Positions 7,933-16,869 of a DNA stretch of 64,000 bases are shown here, piece after piece. Both the position numbers and the translations under genes were made by a program. Origin of the DNA: Anaerolineales bacterium. Lineage in GTDB: Bacteria; Chloroflexota; Anaerolineae; Anaerolineales; Villigracilaceae. How positions within the stretch are numbered: the stretch's first letter is position 1; every line of letters begins with the position of its first letter. The notes under the pieces were generated by a model. The model searched no databases and was not told where the DNA came from. It saw only the letters and a list, made by a program, of their open reading frames with translations. The stretch spans positions 62,001 through 126,000 of the forward strand of contig JACKAV010000010.1 of NCBI GenBank assembly GCA_020634895.1, read 5' to 3'.

Positions 7933-10900
7933 ATGGACAGAAACACAGAAGATCGCCTGGCAAAAGCCGCGTACAACTGGCTGAAAGTATCGCCGGTCGT
8001 AACCATCACAACCCTTTTTATCATCGTCGTATCAGACATCGGGAATTGGATATGTGACCAAAGTGCGCTCGTCTGCGATTACGACAGCCGCACCTATATC
8101 AACTTCGCCATCGGGGTAATTGGGTCTTCACTTTGGCATCTTATTCTTCTTCAATATGTAAACAACGAAAAAAGTGATTTTGTCCGCAGGCATGGGCGCA
8201 GAGCGCTGATCCAGGCGGGCATACGCACAGGAGCAGCCATCTTCGCCGTCGCGTTGGATTGGGCAGCCGGTGCAGATGGAGCCTTCGCGTGCATCGGCGT
8301 TGTGATACTTATCGTCATATGGACGGTCAATATAGCCACCTCCAAAAAACTGGTTGAGAATGAGCTTGCTGAATTAGACCTTGACGCAGCATTCTCGCAA
8401 CCTGAAATCGATTCCAACGAAATCATTCAAACAGAGACCAACGGCAGCAACAACGATCCGCACAGCCCTGAAGGCACCCTAAATGAATTACTACGAAATC
8501 TGCAGAGTGATGAAAACACATTAATCCTGAAGGCAATCGCGTCGCTTGGAAACCTCAATTACAGCAGTCAAGCGATACGCCGTCAGCTGGAGCAGCTTTC
8601 GATAAACAGCAACAGTTCCGAGGTCCGCAACGAGGCGCTGAACCTGCTCAATTCCGCCGCCAATCGAGCTGTCCAAAAACAAATCAACGCCAACAAACTG
8701 GACCGCACTATCCGCGGCGCCCTGCTGCGAGAGATCGATGGATGGGAGCAAAGCAGCCTGATCGAAAAGCAGACTGCGGATGTGATTCGCCGCCGGTATG
8801 ACTTTGACATCATACCCGCTGCCGCAAAACAAGCCGCGCCTCAACCTAAAACGGAAACTGATTCTGCGGAACAAGCGCATCCAACACCCAAGGCGGATAC
8901 ACCTGCCCAGATCGCGTCAGAGCCGCGCCCCACACTTTTACAGACGCTCACCAGCGAAGCCAGCATCAAGATATATCTTTATCTTGGAGCCTTTTTTGTC
9001 ATCGCCGCAGCCGCCATTCTGGGGGCAGCCGTCCCGGAACTGCGGCTGCCGATTCTTATCATCGGTACCTTCATCTTTGGCGGACTCGCCTTAGTCATCA
9101 AAAAGCGATTGCCGCAGCCAAGCTTTGCGCTCTTCATCGTCTTTTCGTTTCTTCTGCCAATCACTGCGAACAGCCTGCACGAAACTTTGAAGGAGGCTTT
9201 TGACCTATCAACTGGTTTCTCGCATGTTTATTGGATCATAATATTTCTTTTCATGGCGGTCATATGGAGCGCCAGCACGTGGTTGTATGAGTCCCGTCTT
9301 TTCTCCATCACGGCATTTGGATCGTTGATCCTTTCCTTCATCCGTTTCGGCAGTCTGCTCGACGCGAAGCCTGAACTCTACACGCTTCTAACAGGCGTCA
9401 CCGCACTGATCGGGCTGGTCGGGGTGTGGGTCTTGAAAAAATGGAAGGATGATAAATTCGCCCTTCCATTATTCATTGCCGCGCAATTGACGCAGGCGAT
9501 CATCATCATTTCATCGCTTTCCATATTCGCGCTGGCAGTTTCCAATTCCGCTCATGAAAGTCTTTGGAATTTGGCAGCGCTTTTCACATGGATATTGGGA
9601 GCCGGGTTTTATATATTCTCAAACCTTCTTTATCCGTTCTTTGCATTCCCCTGGCTTGCGGCAGCAACTCTCATCCCAATGCCGTGGTTTATCAACACGG
9701 CTTTCGAGTTAAAAGAACTTGGTTCTGCCATTATTTTATTTGCCTGGGGAGGTATTCTCGCATTCATCAGCGAACCGATGCGCAGGTTCGAGCGGATTCA
9801 AAAATACAGTCTACCAATCTTGCTGGCATCCCTGCCGGGATTGGCGCTGGCAATCTTCTTTGGCTTCGTCCACGAGGTGTGGCTGGGACTTGTCCTCGCT
9901 CTGGCTGCAGCCGTGATCCTCTCCATTTTGCACAGCCTGCAAACCAGATGGTGGCTCTGGACGTTGGCACTGTTCAATATGGTTATTGCGTATTTTGCTT
10001 TCTTCCAACTCGACGCCATTCAAAAACTCGATATTTTCATCGGGCATCAACTCGCTGGAATCACCATTCTCTTTCTGCTGCCCGATCTGTTCCTCAAAAA
10101 AGACTGGAAGGAAAATCCACAGTGGCGTATGCCGTTAAGGTTGTACGGCGTGCTCTTCCTGTTTCTGGCGAGTTTTATGTTGGTCATGCCGGGGGGTTCA
10201 AGGGATATTGCCGTCGGATACGGCGCGCTCGCCATCTTCTGCGCGATATACGCCATCCTTTATCGCGCTCCATTGCTTGGGTATATTCCGGCTGTTTACC
10301 TTCCGCTTACGATCATCTACAGCCTCAAAGCCTTTGATCTTGATGCCTGGCTGCCAGCGTTAACCGGATTAGCAGTTCTTTATTATCTGGGCGGATTCCT
10401 CATCCGCAAAAATGAAAAGTGGAGCGGTATGCTGCGCAACAGCGGCATGGCGCTTGGTACGCTCGTTGCCTTCACCGCACTTGGTTTGACAAAAGAAACC
10501 GGCGGCTGGTATGCGCTCGTCATTGGACTATTCTTTGTTTCAGAAATGTACTTGAGGCGCAGCGGTTGGTTCGAGGTCGGCGTTCCGATCCTTTTTACGG
10601 TTGGAGGTTTTCTTATCCTGCACGACTTCGATGTTACGCGAACAACCTATCACCTGCTCGCCTACTCGCTCGTATGGATTCTTACCGATCTGATCGCCCA
10701 CATGACCTTTGCCAATCTGCGTCCTCTCAAGTTTGTCGTACGTGCCGTCGGCGGGTTGATCGCACTGACAAATTACTTTTTCCTCTTTGCGGAACGCGAT
10801 GCAAGCATCGCCGCCATTGGATTCGCAGTGTACGCGCTTCTCTTCCTGACCGTCAGCCTGCTATATCGCCAACCGAATTTGTTCTACACCTTTACATTGA

Positions 10901-11676
10901 CCCTGCCACTCTTCGTCACATTCCTTTTCCGCAGCTTTGACATCACACGATGGATCCATCCGGTTATCGGCATTGCAATCCTATACTACGCGGCGGGATA
11001 CATGATGCGCAAACAGGAACGTCTCAAAGATTGGGGAACGTCGCTGGTATACAGCGGGCTCGGAGTTGGCGTCGTCGTCTCGATCGGCGCACCAATTCTC
11101 GGCGGGTTGGATGCGTCCATTCCGGTTGCGATAGCCGCCACGCTTTGGGCTGTCGAAGCCTTTGGTAAACGCAACGCCTGGCTCGCGTTCCCGGCAAATG
11201 CCCTGTACCTGCTGGGGTATTTCATCATCCTCCTTGAGTTGAATGTGGATGAGCCGCAATTCTTCTCTGTTGGAACGGCGCTTTTGGGTTTGATTCAACA
11301 TTATCTTCTGACTCGCGCCGAAAGCAAAACCGGCACATTTATTATGGGCATGTTCTCGCAATTCGTTTTACTGGGGACAACCTATATTGAAATGATAAAC
11401 AAGAACGAACTGAGCTATTTCTTCCTGCTCTTTGTGCAGTCGCTGGTAGTGTTGGTTTACGGACTGATTATCCGCTCCCGCAGTTTGACCTTTTTCCCCA
11501 TCGGCTTCGTAGTGCTGGGTGTCATTACCGTTGTCTATAGCACATTGAAAGGTATAGGCACCATCTTTGTCATTGGCTGCACCGGCATCCTTTTGCTTGT
11601 GCTGGGTGTTGTTGCGGTTCTATTGCGTGAACGGATTGCCAAGCTTGGCGAAAAACTCAGCGAATGGAAAGCGTAG
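7933..11676 (+). CDS. Very large polytopic membrane protein of unknown function
   Basis: This 1247-residue protein has three parts. Residues 1-140 hold two to four hydrophobic helices, including a Trp-rich 2TM-like segment. Residues 175-265 are soluble and helical with HEAT-like spacing (SDENTLILKAIASLGNL, SSEVRNEALNLLNSA). Residues 345-1235 are an almost continuous series of some 25 or more membrane helices. It resembles in layout the large uncharacterised multi-pass proteins grouped under DUF2157/DUF2339, but I cannot assign a family with confidence. A strong terminator upstream and 94 bases of AT-rich sequence suggest its own promoter. The following VOC gene starts 11 bases after its stop. 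No catalytic motif was seen; function unknown. Confidence 0.8.
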   Translation: MDRNTEDRLAKAAYNWLKVSPVVTITTLFIIVVSDIGNWICDQSALVCDYDSRTYINFAIGVIGSSLWHLILLQYVNNEKSDFVRRHGRRALIQAGIRTGAAIFAVALDWAAGADGAFACIGVVILIVIWTVNIATSKKLVENELAELDLDAAFSQPEIDSNEIIQTETNGSNNDPHSPEGTLNELLRNLQSDENTLILKAIASLGNLNYSSQAIRRQLEQLSINSNSSEVRNEALNLLNSAANRAVQKQINANKLDRTIRGALLREIDGWEQSSLIEKQTADVIRRRYDFDIIPAAAKQAAPQPKTETDSAEQAHPTPKADTPAQIASEPRPTLLQTLTSEASIKIYLYLGAFFVIAAAAILGAAVPELRLPILIIGTFIFGGLALVIKKRLPQPSFALFIVFSFLLPITANSLHETLKEAFDLSTGFSHVYWIIIFLFMAVIWSASTWLYESRLFSITAFGSLILSFIRFGSLLDAKPELYTLLTGVTALIGLVGVWVLKKWKDDKFALPLFIAAQLTQAIIIISSLSIFALAVSNSAHESLWNLAALFTWILGAGFYIFSNLLYPFFAFPWLAAATLIPMPWFINTAFELKELGSAIILFAWGGILAFISEPMRRFERIQKYSLPILLASLPGLALAIFFGFVHEVWLGLVLALAAAVILSILHSLQTRWWLWTLALFNMVIAYFAFFQLDAIQKLDIFIGHQLAGITILFLLPDLFLKKDWKENPQWRMPLRLYGVLFLFLASFMLVMPGGSRDIAVGYGALAIFCAIYAILYRAPLLGYIPAVYLPLTIIYSLKAFDLDAWLPALTGLAVLYYLGGFLIRKNEKWSGMLRNSGMALGTLVAFTALGLTKETGGWYALVIGLFFVSEMYLRRSGWFEVGVPILFTVGGFLILHDFDVTRTTYHLLAYSLVWILTDLIAHMTFANLRPLKFVVRAVGGLIALTNYFFLFAERDASIAAIGFAVYALLFLTVSLLYRQPNLFYTFTLTLPLFVTFLFRSFDITRWIHPVIGIAILYYAAGYMMRKQERLKDWGTSLVYSGLGVGVVVSIGAPILGGLDASIPVAIAATLWAVEAFGKRNAWLAFPANALYLLGYFIILLELNVDEPQFFSVGTALLGLIQHYLLTRAESKTGTFIMGMFSQFVLLGTTYIEMINKNELSYFFLLFVQSLVVLVYGLIIRSRSLTFFPIGFVVLGVITVVYSTLKGIGTIFVIGCTGILLLVLGVVAVLLRERIAKLGEKLSEWKA

Positions 11677-11687
11677 TTTATTAAAAA

Positions 11688-12098
11688 ATGCCAAATCAAA
11701 ATACGCCCATTTTGGAATTACGCGTCGCGATCACAACACAAGAATATGAAAAACTGGTCAAATTTTACTGTACCGGTTTGGGAATAGAACCTGCTGCCAT
11801 ATGGAACAACGACGGCGGAAAGGCATTGATGCTCAATATGGGCAATGCCACTTTGGAGATATTCGATGAAAGGCAAGCCGAAGTAATCGACGAACTCGAA
11901 GCCGGTACACGTATCAGCGGACAGATCCGCCTTGCCCTGCAAGTTCCTGATTTAAAAGCCGCAATGGACGGGATGCTTGCGAACGGCGCCACACTCGTCC
12001 ACGAACCAGTGATGACGCCGTGGGGCGATCTAAATGTCCGGCTGCAAGACCCGGATGGAATGCAGATCACTTTATTCCAGGCAAAAACTGACGATTAA
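11688..12098 (+). CDS. VOC (glyoxalase/bleomycin-resistance) family protein
   Basis: A 136-residue protein with the paired beta-alpha-beta-beta-beta modules of the vicinal oxygen chelate fold: an N-terminal half ending in ATLEIF and a C-terminal half ending in VRLQDPDGMQITLFQ, the latter highly typical. Such proteins are small metal enzymes or ligand binders (glyoxalase, dioxygenase, antibiotic binding); the substrate is not predictable. It has no clear ribosome site and probably depends on translation of the membrane protein gene 11 bases upstream. Its stop overlaps the stop of the convergent sirtuin gene in the bases ttaa. Confidence 0.85.
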   Translation: MPNQNTPILELRVAITTQEYEKLVKFYCTGLGIEPAAIWNNDGGKALMLNMGNATLEIFDERQAEVIDELEAGTRISGQIRLALQVPDLKAAMDGMLANGATLVHEPVMTPWGDLNVRLQDPDGMQITLFQAKTDD

Positions 12099-12832
12099 TT
12101 TCCCCATACTGCTTCAACCAACTCTGGCAAAATCTCACCGGATCTGCCGTGAAAAGCGAAATCCACTTTGGGGGTGAGCGGTGTTGGTTCGGCGTTGATC
12201 TCAACAACAACCGAGCCGTTATTGCGCGCCGCATGCGCCAACGAAGCGGCAGGCTGCACAACCCCCGAAGTACCAATGGACATGAAAACCTGACAAGCGC
12301 GTGATGCGGTTACCGCCGCCTCCAACTCTGCCCGCGGAAGCGACTCGCCAAACCAGACCACATCCGGGCGAAGCAAGCCGCCGCACGATTGACATACCGG
12401 GACTGACTCCGTATCGTCTCCCCAGGTCTCTGCATACGTCCCACACTCCGAACAGCGGACTTTTTGAATATTCCCATGCAATTCGTAAATATTCCTGCTG
12501 CCCGCAAAACGGTGCAACCCATCGACGTTTTGAGTGATGAGAGTAAATTCCGGAATTTGCTTTTCCATTTCCACCAAGGCATAGTGACCGGGGTTAGGTC
12601 GAACGCCTTTGACAGCTTCCCTGCGCCATGCATACCAATCCCAAACGAGTTTCGGGTCGCGCGCAAAAGACTCGGGAGAAGCCAGATCTTCGGGTTTGTA
12701 TTTGGTCCAAAGTCCGTCCTGGGCGTCGCGGAAGGTGCGGAGTCCGCTTTCCTGGGAGACACCCGCTCCAGTGAGGGCAACCACGCGCGAGGCGTTTTTC
12801 ACAAAGCGGATGAATTCTTGTGGAAAATCCAT
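12095..12832 (-). CDS. cobB: NAD-dependent protein deacylase, sirtuin class III
   Basis: A 245-residue Sir2 family enzyme that removes acyl groups from lysine using NAD. The motifs TGAGVSQESGLRTFRD (NAD binding), TQNVDGLH (catalytic His) and two Cys pairs (CSECG, CQSCGG) for structural zinc are present. WYAWRR contains the Tyr and Arg spacing associated with desuccinylase/demalonylase activity. The ATG at 12832 is chosen because it overlaps the stop of the upstream lipoprotein gene as TAATG, a classic coupling signal. A longer frame starting at 12877 would intrude into that gene. Coupling to a lipoprotein gene is unusual. Confidence 0.92.
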   Translation of the reverse strand: MDFPQEFIRFVKNASRVVALTGAGVSQESGLRTFRDAQDGLWTKYKPEDLASPESFARDPKLVWDWYAWRREAVKGVRPNPGHYALVEMEKQIPEFTLITQNVDGLHRFAGSRNIYELHGNIQKVRCSECGTYAETWGDDTESVPVCQSCGGLLRPDVVWFGESLPRAELEAAVTASRACQVFMSIGTSGVVQPAASLAHAARNNGSVVVEINAEPTPLTPKVDFAFHGRSGEILPELVEAVWGN

Positions 12833-13521
12833 TATGGCTTTACGTTTGCCGATGTAGGCGACGGTGTGGGAACGCATTGCAGCATTTTAAGACGTTCTTT
12901 GAAGATGCCGGTGCGGCCAATCTCTTTACCTGCAACCGTGGTGGATACGATCTGATATTCGATCCACGAGGTTTCGAAGTAGGCATCTTCCAGCATTTGG
13001 TCTGAAGACAGGTCGTACACAAAAGTTCCCGCGCCAAGAGGCGTCATTGGAATATTTGTCCACTTGCTGGCGCGCTCCGCCTTGAGGCTTTTGAAACGCG
13101 CAAACAACAGAACGTACCCCACCGAATTCATACTCGAGACCTGCGCCGAAACACGGACAACGGATGGCTCACATCCCTTCGCCTTGTATATTTCATCCAA
13201 GGAAACAGTTACGTATATGAAGCCGTCCATTAAGACGGTTGGCGCAATGAACAGCGGCGAGGGAATCACCGGTGGCAGCGTGGCTGTCGGTGTGTTGGTA
13301 TCGATGATTAATGGCGTGGATGTAGCCGTCTTGAAGCCGATCAAGGTTGGGGTGAGGGTAAATGTCTGGGTGGGCGTAACAGGCGTCGCAGTAGGCTGAG
13401 GCGTGACTGTATCCGTTTGAGTTGCTTCGGGTGTCTGAGTCGGTACAGCCGCAAATGGTCCCAAAGAGCAGGCAGGGACGAGCACAATGAGCAGGAGGAG
13501 GAAGGGTAATATTTTTTTCAT
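12832..13521 (-). CDS. Lipoprotein of unknown function, paralogue of the upstream gene
   Basis: A 229-residue secreted lipoprotein. It begins MKKILPFLLLLIVLVPAC with a clear lipobox, followed by a Thr/Pro-rich linker to about residue 85, then a folded domain of about 130 residues. The domain aligns by eye with that of the upstream gene: a Gly-Cys-Pro/Asp pair near its start, FVYDL versus FTYNL, and GKEIGRTGIF versus GEEIGRTRIY near the end. The two are tandem duplicates that have diverged. Its stop overlaps the sirtuin start. No enzymatic motif is visible; two conserved cysteines may form a disulfide. The start follows the signal peptide, since the frame extends upstream into the neighbour without a ribosome site. 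Confidence 0.8.
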   Translation of the reverse strand: MKKILPFLLLLIVLVPACSLGPFAAVPTQTPEATQTDTVTPQPTATPVTPTQTFTLTPTLIGFKTATSTPLIIDTNTPTATLPPVIPSPLFIAPTVLMDGFIYVTVSLDEIYKAKGCEPSVVRVSAQVSSMNSVGYVLLFARFKSLKAERASKWTNIPMTPLGAGTFVYDLSSDQMLEDAYFETSWIEYQIVSTTVAGKEIGRTGIFKERLKMLQCVPTPSPTSANVKP

Positions 13522-13529
13522 GGGCAAAA

Positions 13530-14228
13530 TTATTTTTGTGGTGTGCGGGTTGGTATTGGTGTGGCTGGGCAGCCCTTCAACGGCGTAAGGCATGGACAGG
13601 GATACATTTCGATGGCTTTCTCATATATTCGAGTGCGCCCGATCTCTTCACCTTTTATGTTGGTCGCAACCAGTTGAAAATATACCCATGACCGCAGGTA
13701 GTGATTGTGACCGAATACCTTGCCGCCTATCAAGTTATATGTGAACTCTCCCTGCCCGCGGTTAAGCATCACCGCACCGGAGGTCCAGGGAGTGTAGTCT
13801 TCTTCTGTGTAATCTTTTACGCGCGTAAAGATAAGCACGCTAAAAACTTCATCGGGGTCTTCCACTTCGGCAGTGATTACCACGGAATTTGGGTCGCATC
13901 CGCCCCAATAGATTTTCTTCGTCAGATAAGTCACGGACACAAAACCAGGTCCGGGCAGTGAGGTTGCATAAGGGGTAACCGTATTACCACCAATAAGCAA
14001 AACGAAGGGAGTATAGGTCGGTTGATCGAAGTCCTGGGTGGGGATTTTTACTATGGTCGCCGAAGGTGTTGGAAGCGGTGTATCCGCTGGGGTTGGGGTA
14101 TCGACCGGTGTTTTGGTAATAAACGGTGTGGGCGATACGGGTTCAGGAGTTGCCTCAGCCCCGGAACATGCAGATAAAAACACGATCGCAGCCGCTGTTA
14201 GAAATCGCATTCGCATTGAAAGCTTCAT
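13530..14228 (-). CDS. Lipoprotein of unknown function, paralogue of the downstream gene
   Basis: A 232-residue lipoprotein with signal MKLSMRMRFLTAAAIVFLSAC, a Thr/Pro linker (to about residue 70) and a C-terminal domain with the motifs GGCDPNSVVITAEV, FTYNL and GEEIGRTRIY shared with the next gene, eight bases downstream. It is first in a three-gene minus-strand unit (two lipoproteins then a sirtuin). A divergent promoter region of about 45 bases separates it from an ABC exporter operon. The domain probably sits at the outer membrane face or cell wall. I recognise no named family. Confidence 0.8.
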   Translation of the reverse strand: MKLSMRMRFLTAAAIVFLSACSGAEATPEPVSPTPFITKTPVDTPTPADTPLPTPSATIVKIPTQDFDQPTYTPFVLLIGGNTVTPYATSLPGPGFVSVTYLTKKIYWGGCDPNSVVITAEVEDPDEVFSVLIFTRVKDYTEEDYTPWTSGAVMLNRGQGEFTYNLIGGKVFGHNHYLRSWVYFQLVATNIKGEEIGRTRIYEKAIEMYPCPCLTPLKGCPATPIPTRTPQK

Positions 14229-14233
14229 ACCGC

Positions 14234-14239
14234 TATAAT
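14234..14239 (+). promoter_or_regulatory. -10 box for ABC exporter operon
   Basis: A perfect TATAAT lies nine bases before an ATG at 14243 and 34 before the ATG at 14273. Transcription would begin at about 14246, which rules out the first ATG and favours 14273. No convincing -35 was seen. Confidence 0.5.
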
Positions 14240-14272
14240 ACTATGAAATCCATTTTCCAATTTGACAACATC

Positions 14273-15262
14273 ATGACATCCATAGAAGTTACCCGCTTAT
14301 TTAAAACCTTCCAGACCAAACGCAAATCGGCAGGTCTTGCTGCATCCGCACGCGCATTGTTCAAACCGAAATACAGCACTGTGGAAGCCGTGCGCGGAAT
14401 TTCCTTTCGCATGGAAGAGGGAGAATTGCTTGGCTTCATCGGTCCGAACGGCGCTGGAAAATCCACCACGATCAAAATGCTTACCGGAATTCTGCACCCC
14501 AGCGCAGGTGAAGCGAACGTGCTTGGTTTCACGCCGTGGAAGGATCGCCAAAAACTTGCCTTCCATATTGGGACAGTGTTCGGGCAGCGTCCGCAATTAT
14601 GGTATCACCTCCCCGCCATTGACACTTTCATGTTGTTCGGAAAGATCTACGAATTGGATGAAGCCGAAACCCAAAAGCGTGTCGACTTTTTGGCGGAAGC
14701 CTTCGAGATACGGGATTTGTTGGAGACGCCTGTTCGAAAGCTTTCTTTGGGGCAGAGGATGAGGTGCGAAGTTGCCGCTTCGCTCCTTCACCGCCCGAAG
14801 CTGCTTCTACTCGATGAGCCTTCCATTGGGCTGGATGTGGTAGCCAAACAACACATCCGCGACGCCATTCGCAGAATGAATCAAGAGGAAGGCGTGGGTG
14901 TACTGCTGACCTCGCACGACGCAGGCGACCTTGAAGCGTTATGCAAACGCGTCATCATCGTCAATCACGGACAGATCGTTTACGAAGACAAAGTTTCGAA
15001 CCTGAAACGCAAGCATCTGACGTCCAAACTAGTCGAAGTCCGCTATGCAGAGGAAGTTCCAGCAGGCTTCCACATAGACGGCGTGGATGTGCTAAAGGTC
15101 GGGCGTTACGGTGTAAAACTCCGCTTCGATACCAATAAAACCGCGGTGGATTCGGTGATGTCACATCTTTCAGAAGTCGGCGACCTCGTAGATATCACCA
15201 TTTCCGACCCGCCATTGGAGGATGTGATCGCAAAGATATACAAGGAAGCCGCACCAGCATAA
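14273..15262 (+). CDS. ABC-2 exporter ATPase (COG4586 type), set 1
   Basis: A 329-residue ATP-binding subunit. Walker A is GPNGAGKSTTIKML, the signature LSLGQRMRCEVAASLL, Walker B LLLLDEPSIGLD, and the switch His is in LLTSHDAGDLEALCKR. An N-terminal extension of about 50 residues precedes Walker A, as in the COG4586 group that works with COG4587/COG3694 permeases (the group that includes the cyanobacterial viologen exporter). It energises export through the next two permeases, four and five bases apart. A near-identical arrangement lies on the opposite strand at 16870-19444. The substrate is unknown. Confidence 0.9.
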   Translation: MTSIEVTRLFKTFQTKRKSAGLAASARALFKPKYSTVEAVRGISFRMEEGELLGFIGPNGAGKSTTIKMLTGILHPSAGEANVLGFTPWKDRQKLAFHIGTVFGQRPQLWYHLPAIDTFMLFGKIYELDEAETQKRVDFLAEAFEIRDLLETPVRKLSLGQRMRCEVAASLLHRPKLLLLDEPSIGLDVVAKQHIRDAIRRMNQEEGVGVLLTSHDAGDLEALCKRVIIVNHGQIVYEDKVSNLKRKHLTSKLVEVRYAEEVPAGFHIDGVDVLKVGRYGVKLRFDTNKTAVDSVMSHLSEVGDLVDITISDPPLEDVIAKIYKEAAPA

Positions 15263-15265
15263 CCC

Positions 15266-16051
15266 ATGAAAAAATATCTAGCCATCATCCAAATGCAGGT
15301 CATAAATAATATTGCCTATCCGGGCGATTTTTTGGGGCGCTCCATCAGCATTGGCATATTTCTATTCATCTTCGCCGGTTTATGGAGAACAACTTTTGCC
15401 ATCGCAGGGACGGATGTCATCAACGGGCTTACGGTCTCGAACATGCTCTGGTATTTGATGATGGCAGAAACCATCGAGTTGGGAAGACCGCGCATCAATC
15501 GGGTTATCTCCGAACAGGTCAAGAACGGAGAAGTGGCATACATCCTGAGCAAGCCCTATAACTTCCTTCTCTATCACTTCTCCTTTGGGCTTGGCGACAG
15601 CCTGATGCGCATCGTCATGAACATTATTGTGGGTACTGGTGTGACATGGATTCTAGCCGGTACGCCGCCTTCTCCACTGGGGTGGGCGATGGCAATGGTC
15701 ACCATGGTCGGCGCATGGATTCTCCACTTTTGCATGATGGCATTGATCGGTCTCACCGCCTTCGTTGTCGAGGAGACCAACTCCTTCGAGTTGATCTATC
15801 AAAAGGCGGTATTCATCCTCGGCGGGATGCTGTTGCCGTTGGACCTTTTCCCGCAGTGGCTTCAATCCATTGCGCGGGTTTTGCCGTTCCCCTACATGAT
15901 GTATGCACCCGCCCGTTTATTCGTAAAGCCCGAATGGGGTCTGTTTTGGCAAATGCTGGCAAACCAATGGATCTGGGTTGCAGTGCTGGCAGGTGCGCTT
16001 GTACTCGCGTATCGCAGCAGTGAAAAAGTTTTGACTGTGAACGGCGGATAA
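15266..16051 (+). CDS. ABC-2 exporter permease A, set 1
   Basis: A 261-residue membrane protein with about six helices, of the ABC-2 permease group with COG4587-like character. It starts three bases after the ATPase stop. Charged cytoplasmic loops such as RPRINRVISEQVKNGEVAYI probably contact the ATPase. It would pair with the next gene product as a heterodimeric half-transporter. It occupies the same place as the 17658-18461 gene in the opposing set. Confidence 0.87.
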   Translation: MKKYLAIIQMQVINNIAYPGDFLGRSISIGIFLFIFAGLWRTTFAIAGTDVINGLTVSNMLWYLMMAETIELGRPRINRVISEQVKNGEVAYILSKPYNFLLYHFSFGLGDSLMRIVMNIIVGTGVTWILAGTPPSPLGWAMAMVTMVGAWILHFCMMALIGLTAFVVEETNSFELIYQKAVFILGGMLLPLDLFPQWLQSIARVLPFPYMMYAPARLFVKPEWGLFWQMLANQWIWVAVLAGALVLAYRSSEKVLTVNGG

Positions 16052-16055
16052 AGTC

Positions 16056-16838
16056 ATGAAGACTCTTAAATTCCTCTTTGCCCTCTGGAAAGCAAACCTG
16101 CAAGCCGCAATGGAATTCCGTGCCGCGTTTATCACGCAGATCATCTTTATGATCGTCAACAATGGCGTCTATTTCATCTTTTGGGTGCTTTATTTCGATA
16201 AGTTCGGCAACGTTCGCGGATGGACTGTCAATGATATGATGCTGTTGTTTGGCATCGCCGCGACCGCCTGGGGAGCATCGGCGTACTTCTTCGGAAATTT
16301 CACCACGCTGGGAGAGATCATCGCAAACGGGCGGCTGGATTACTATCTATCCCTGCCCAAACCCATTCTTCTGCACGTGTTGGCATCCAAAAGCATTGGC
16401 AGCGGTATGGGCGATATTCTCTATGGAGTTGCCAGTTTTGCCATTTCCGGTTACTTTACGTGGGATGGGTTTCTTCGCTTTTTTCTCGGTGTAACGGCTG
16501 GAGTATGCATCTTCATCTCATTCCTAACCATCATCCAATCCCTTTCGTTCTGGATCGGGAATACAGTTGCTTTGAGCCAGGTCGCCTTAAGTGCAGTGTT
16601 GACCTTCTCCCTCTACCCAAGCGCCTTATTCAATACCACGACCAAGTTCATCCTGCTGACAATCCTTCCCGCGGCACTGGTTGGGAACGTGCCTGCGGAG
16701 TTTGTCCGCTCCTTCTCGTGGACGAGTCTATTACAGATCACAGCCGGGGCAGTCGTATTCCTCGTCTTCGCGATGATCATCTTCAGGTCCGGGTTGAGGC
16801 GGTATGAGTCGGGCAGTGCCATTCAAGTGGAAGTATAG
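16056..16838 (+). CDS. ABC-2 exporter permease B, set 1
   Basis: A 260-residue, roughly six-helix permease of the COG3694/ABC2_membrane_6 type. An amphipathic N-terminus (KFLFALWKANLQAAMEF) precedes the first helix, and the loop GEIIANGRLDYYLSLPKPI resembles the equivalent loop of its counterpart in set 2 (IREGTLDYALTKPADAQLF), indicating common ancestry. It ends the first exporter operon just before a shared bidirectional terminator. Confidence 0.87.
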   Translation: MKTLKFLFALWKANLQAAMEFRAAFITQIIFMIVNNGVYFIFWVLYFDKFGNVRGWTVNDMMLLFGIAATAWGASAYFFGNFTTLGEIIANGRLDYYLSLPKPILLHVLASKSIGSGMGDILYGVASFAISGYFTWDGFLRFFLGVTAGVCIFISFLTIIQSLSFWIGNTVALSQVALSAVLTFSLYPSALFNTTTKFILLTILPAALVGNVPAEFVRSFSWTSLLQITAGAVVFLVFAMIIFRSGLRRYESGSAIQVEV

Positions 16839-16839
16839 A

Positions 16840-16868
16840 AAAACAGCCACCTCGTCGGTGGCTGTTTT
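16840..16868. terminator. Bidirectional terminator between convergent exporter operons
   Basis: Arms aaaacagccacc (16840-16851) and ggtggctgtttt (16857-16868) with a five-base loop give a 12-bp stem ending in A and T runs on each side. It serves both convergent operons and overlaps neither stop codon. Confidence 0.92.
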
Positions 16869-16869
16869 A

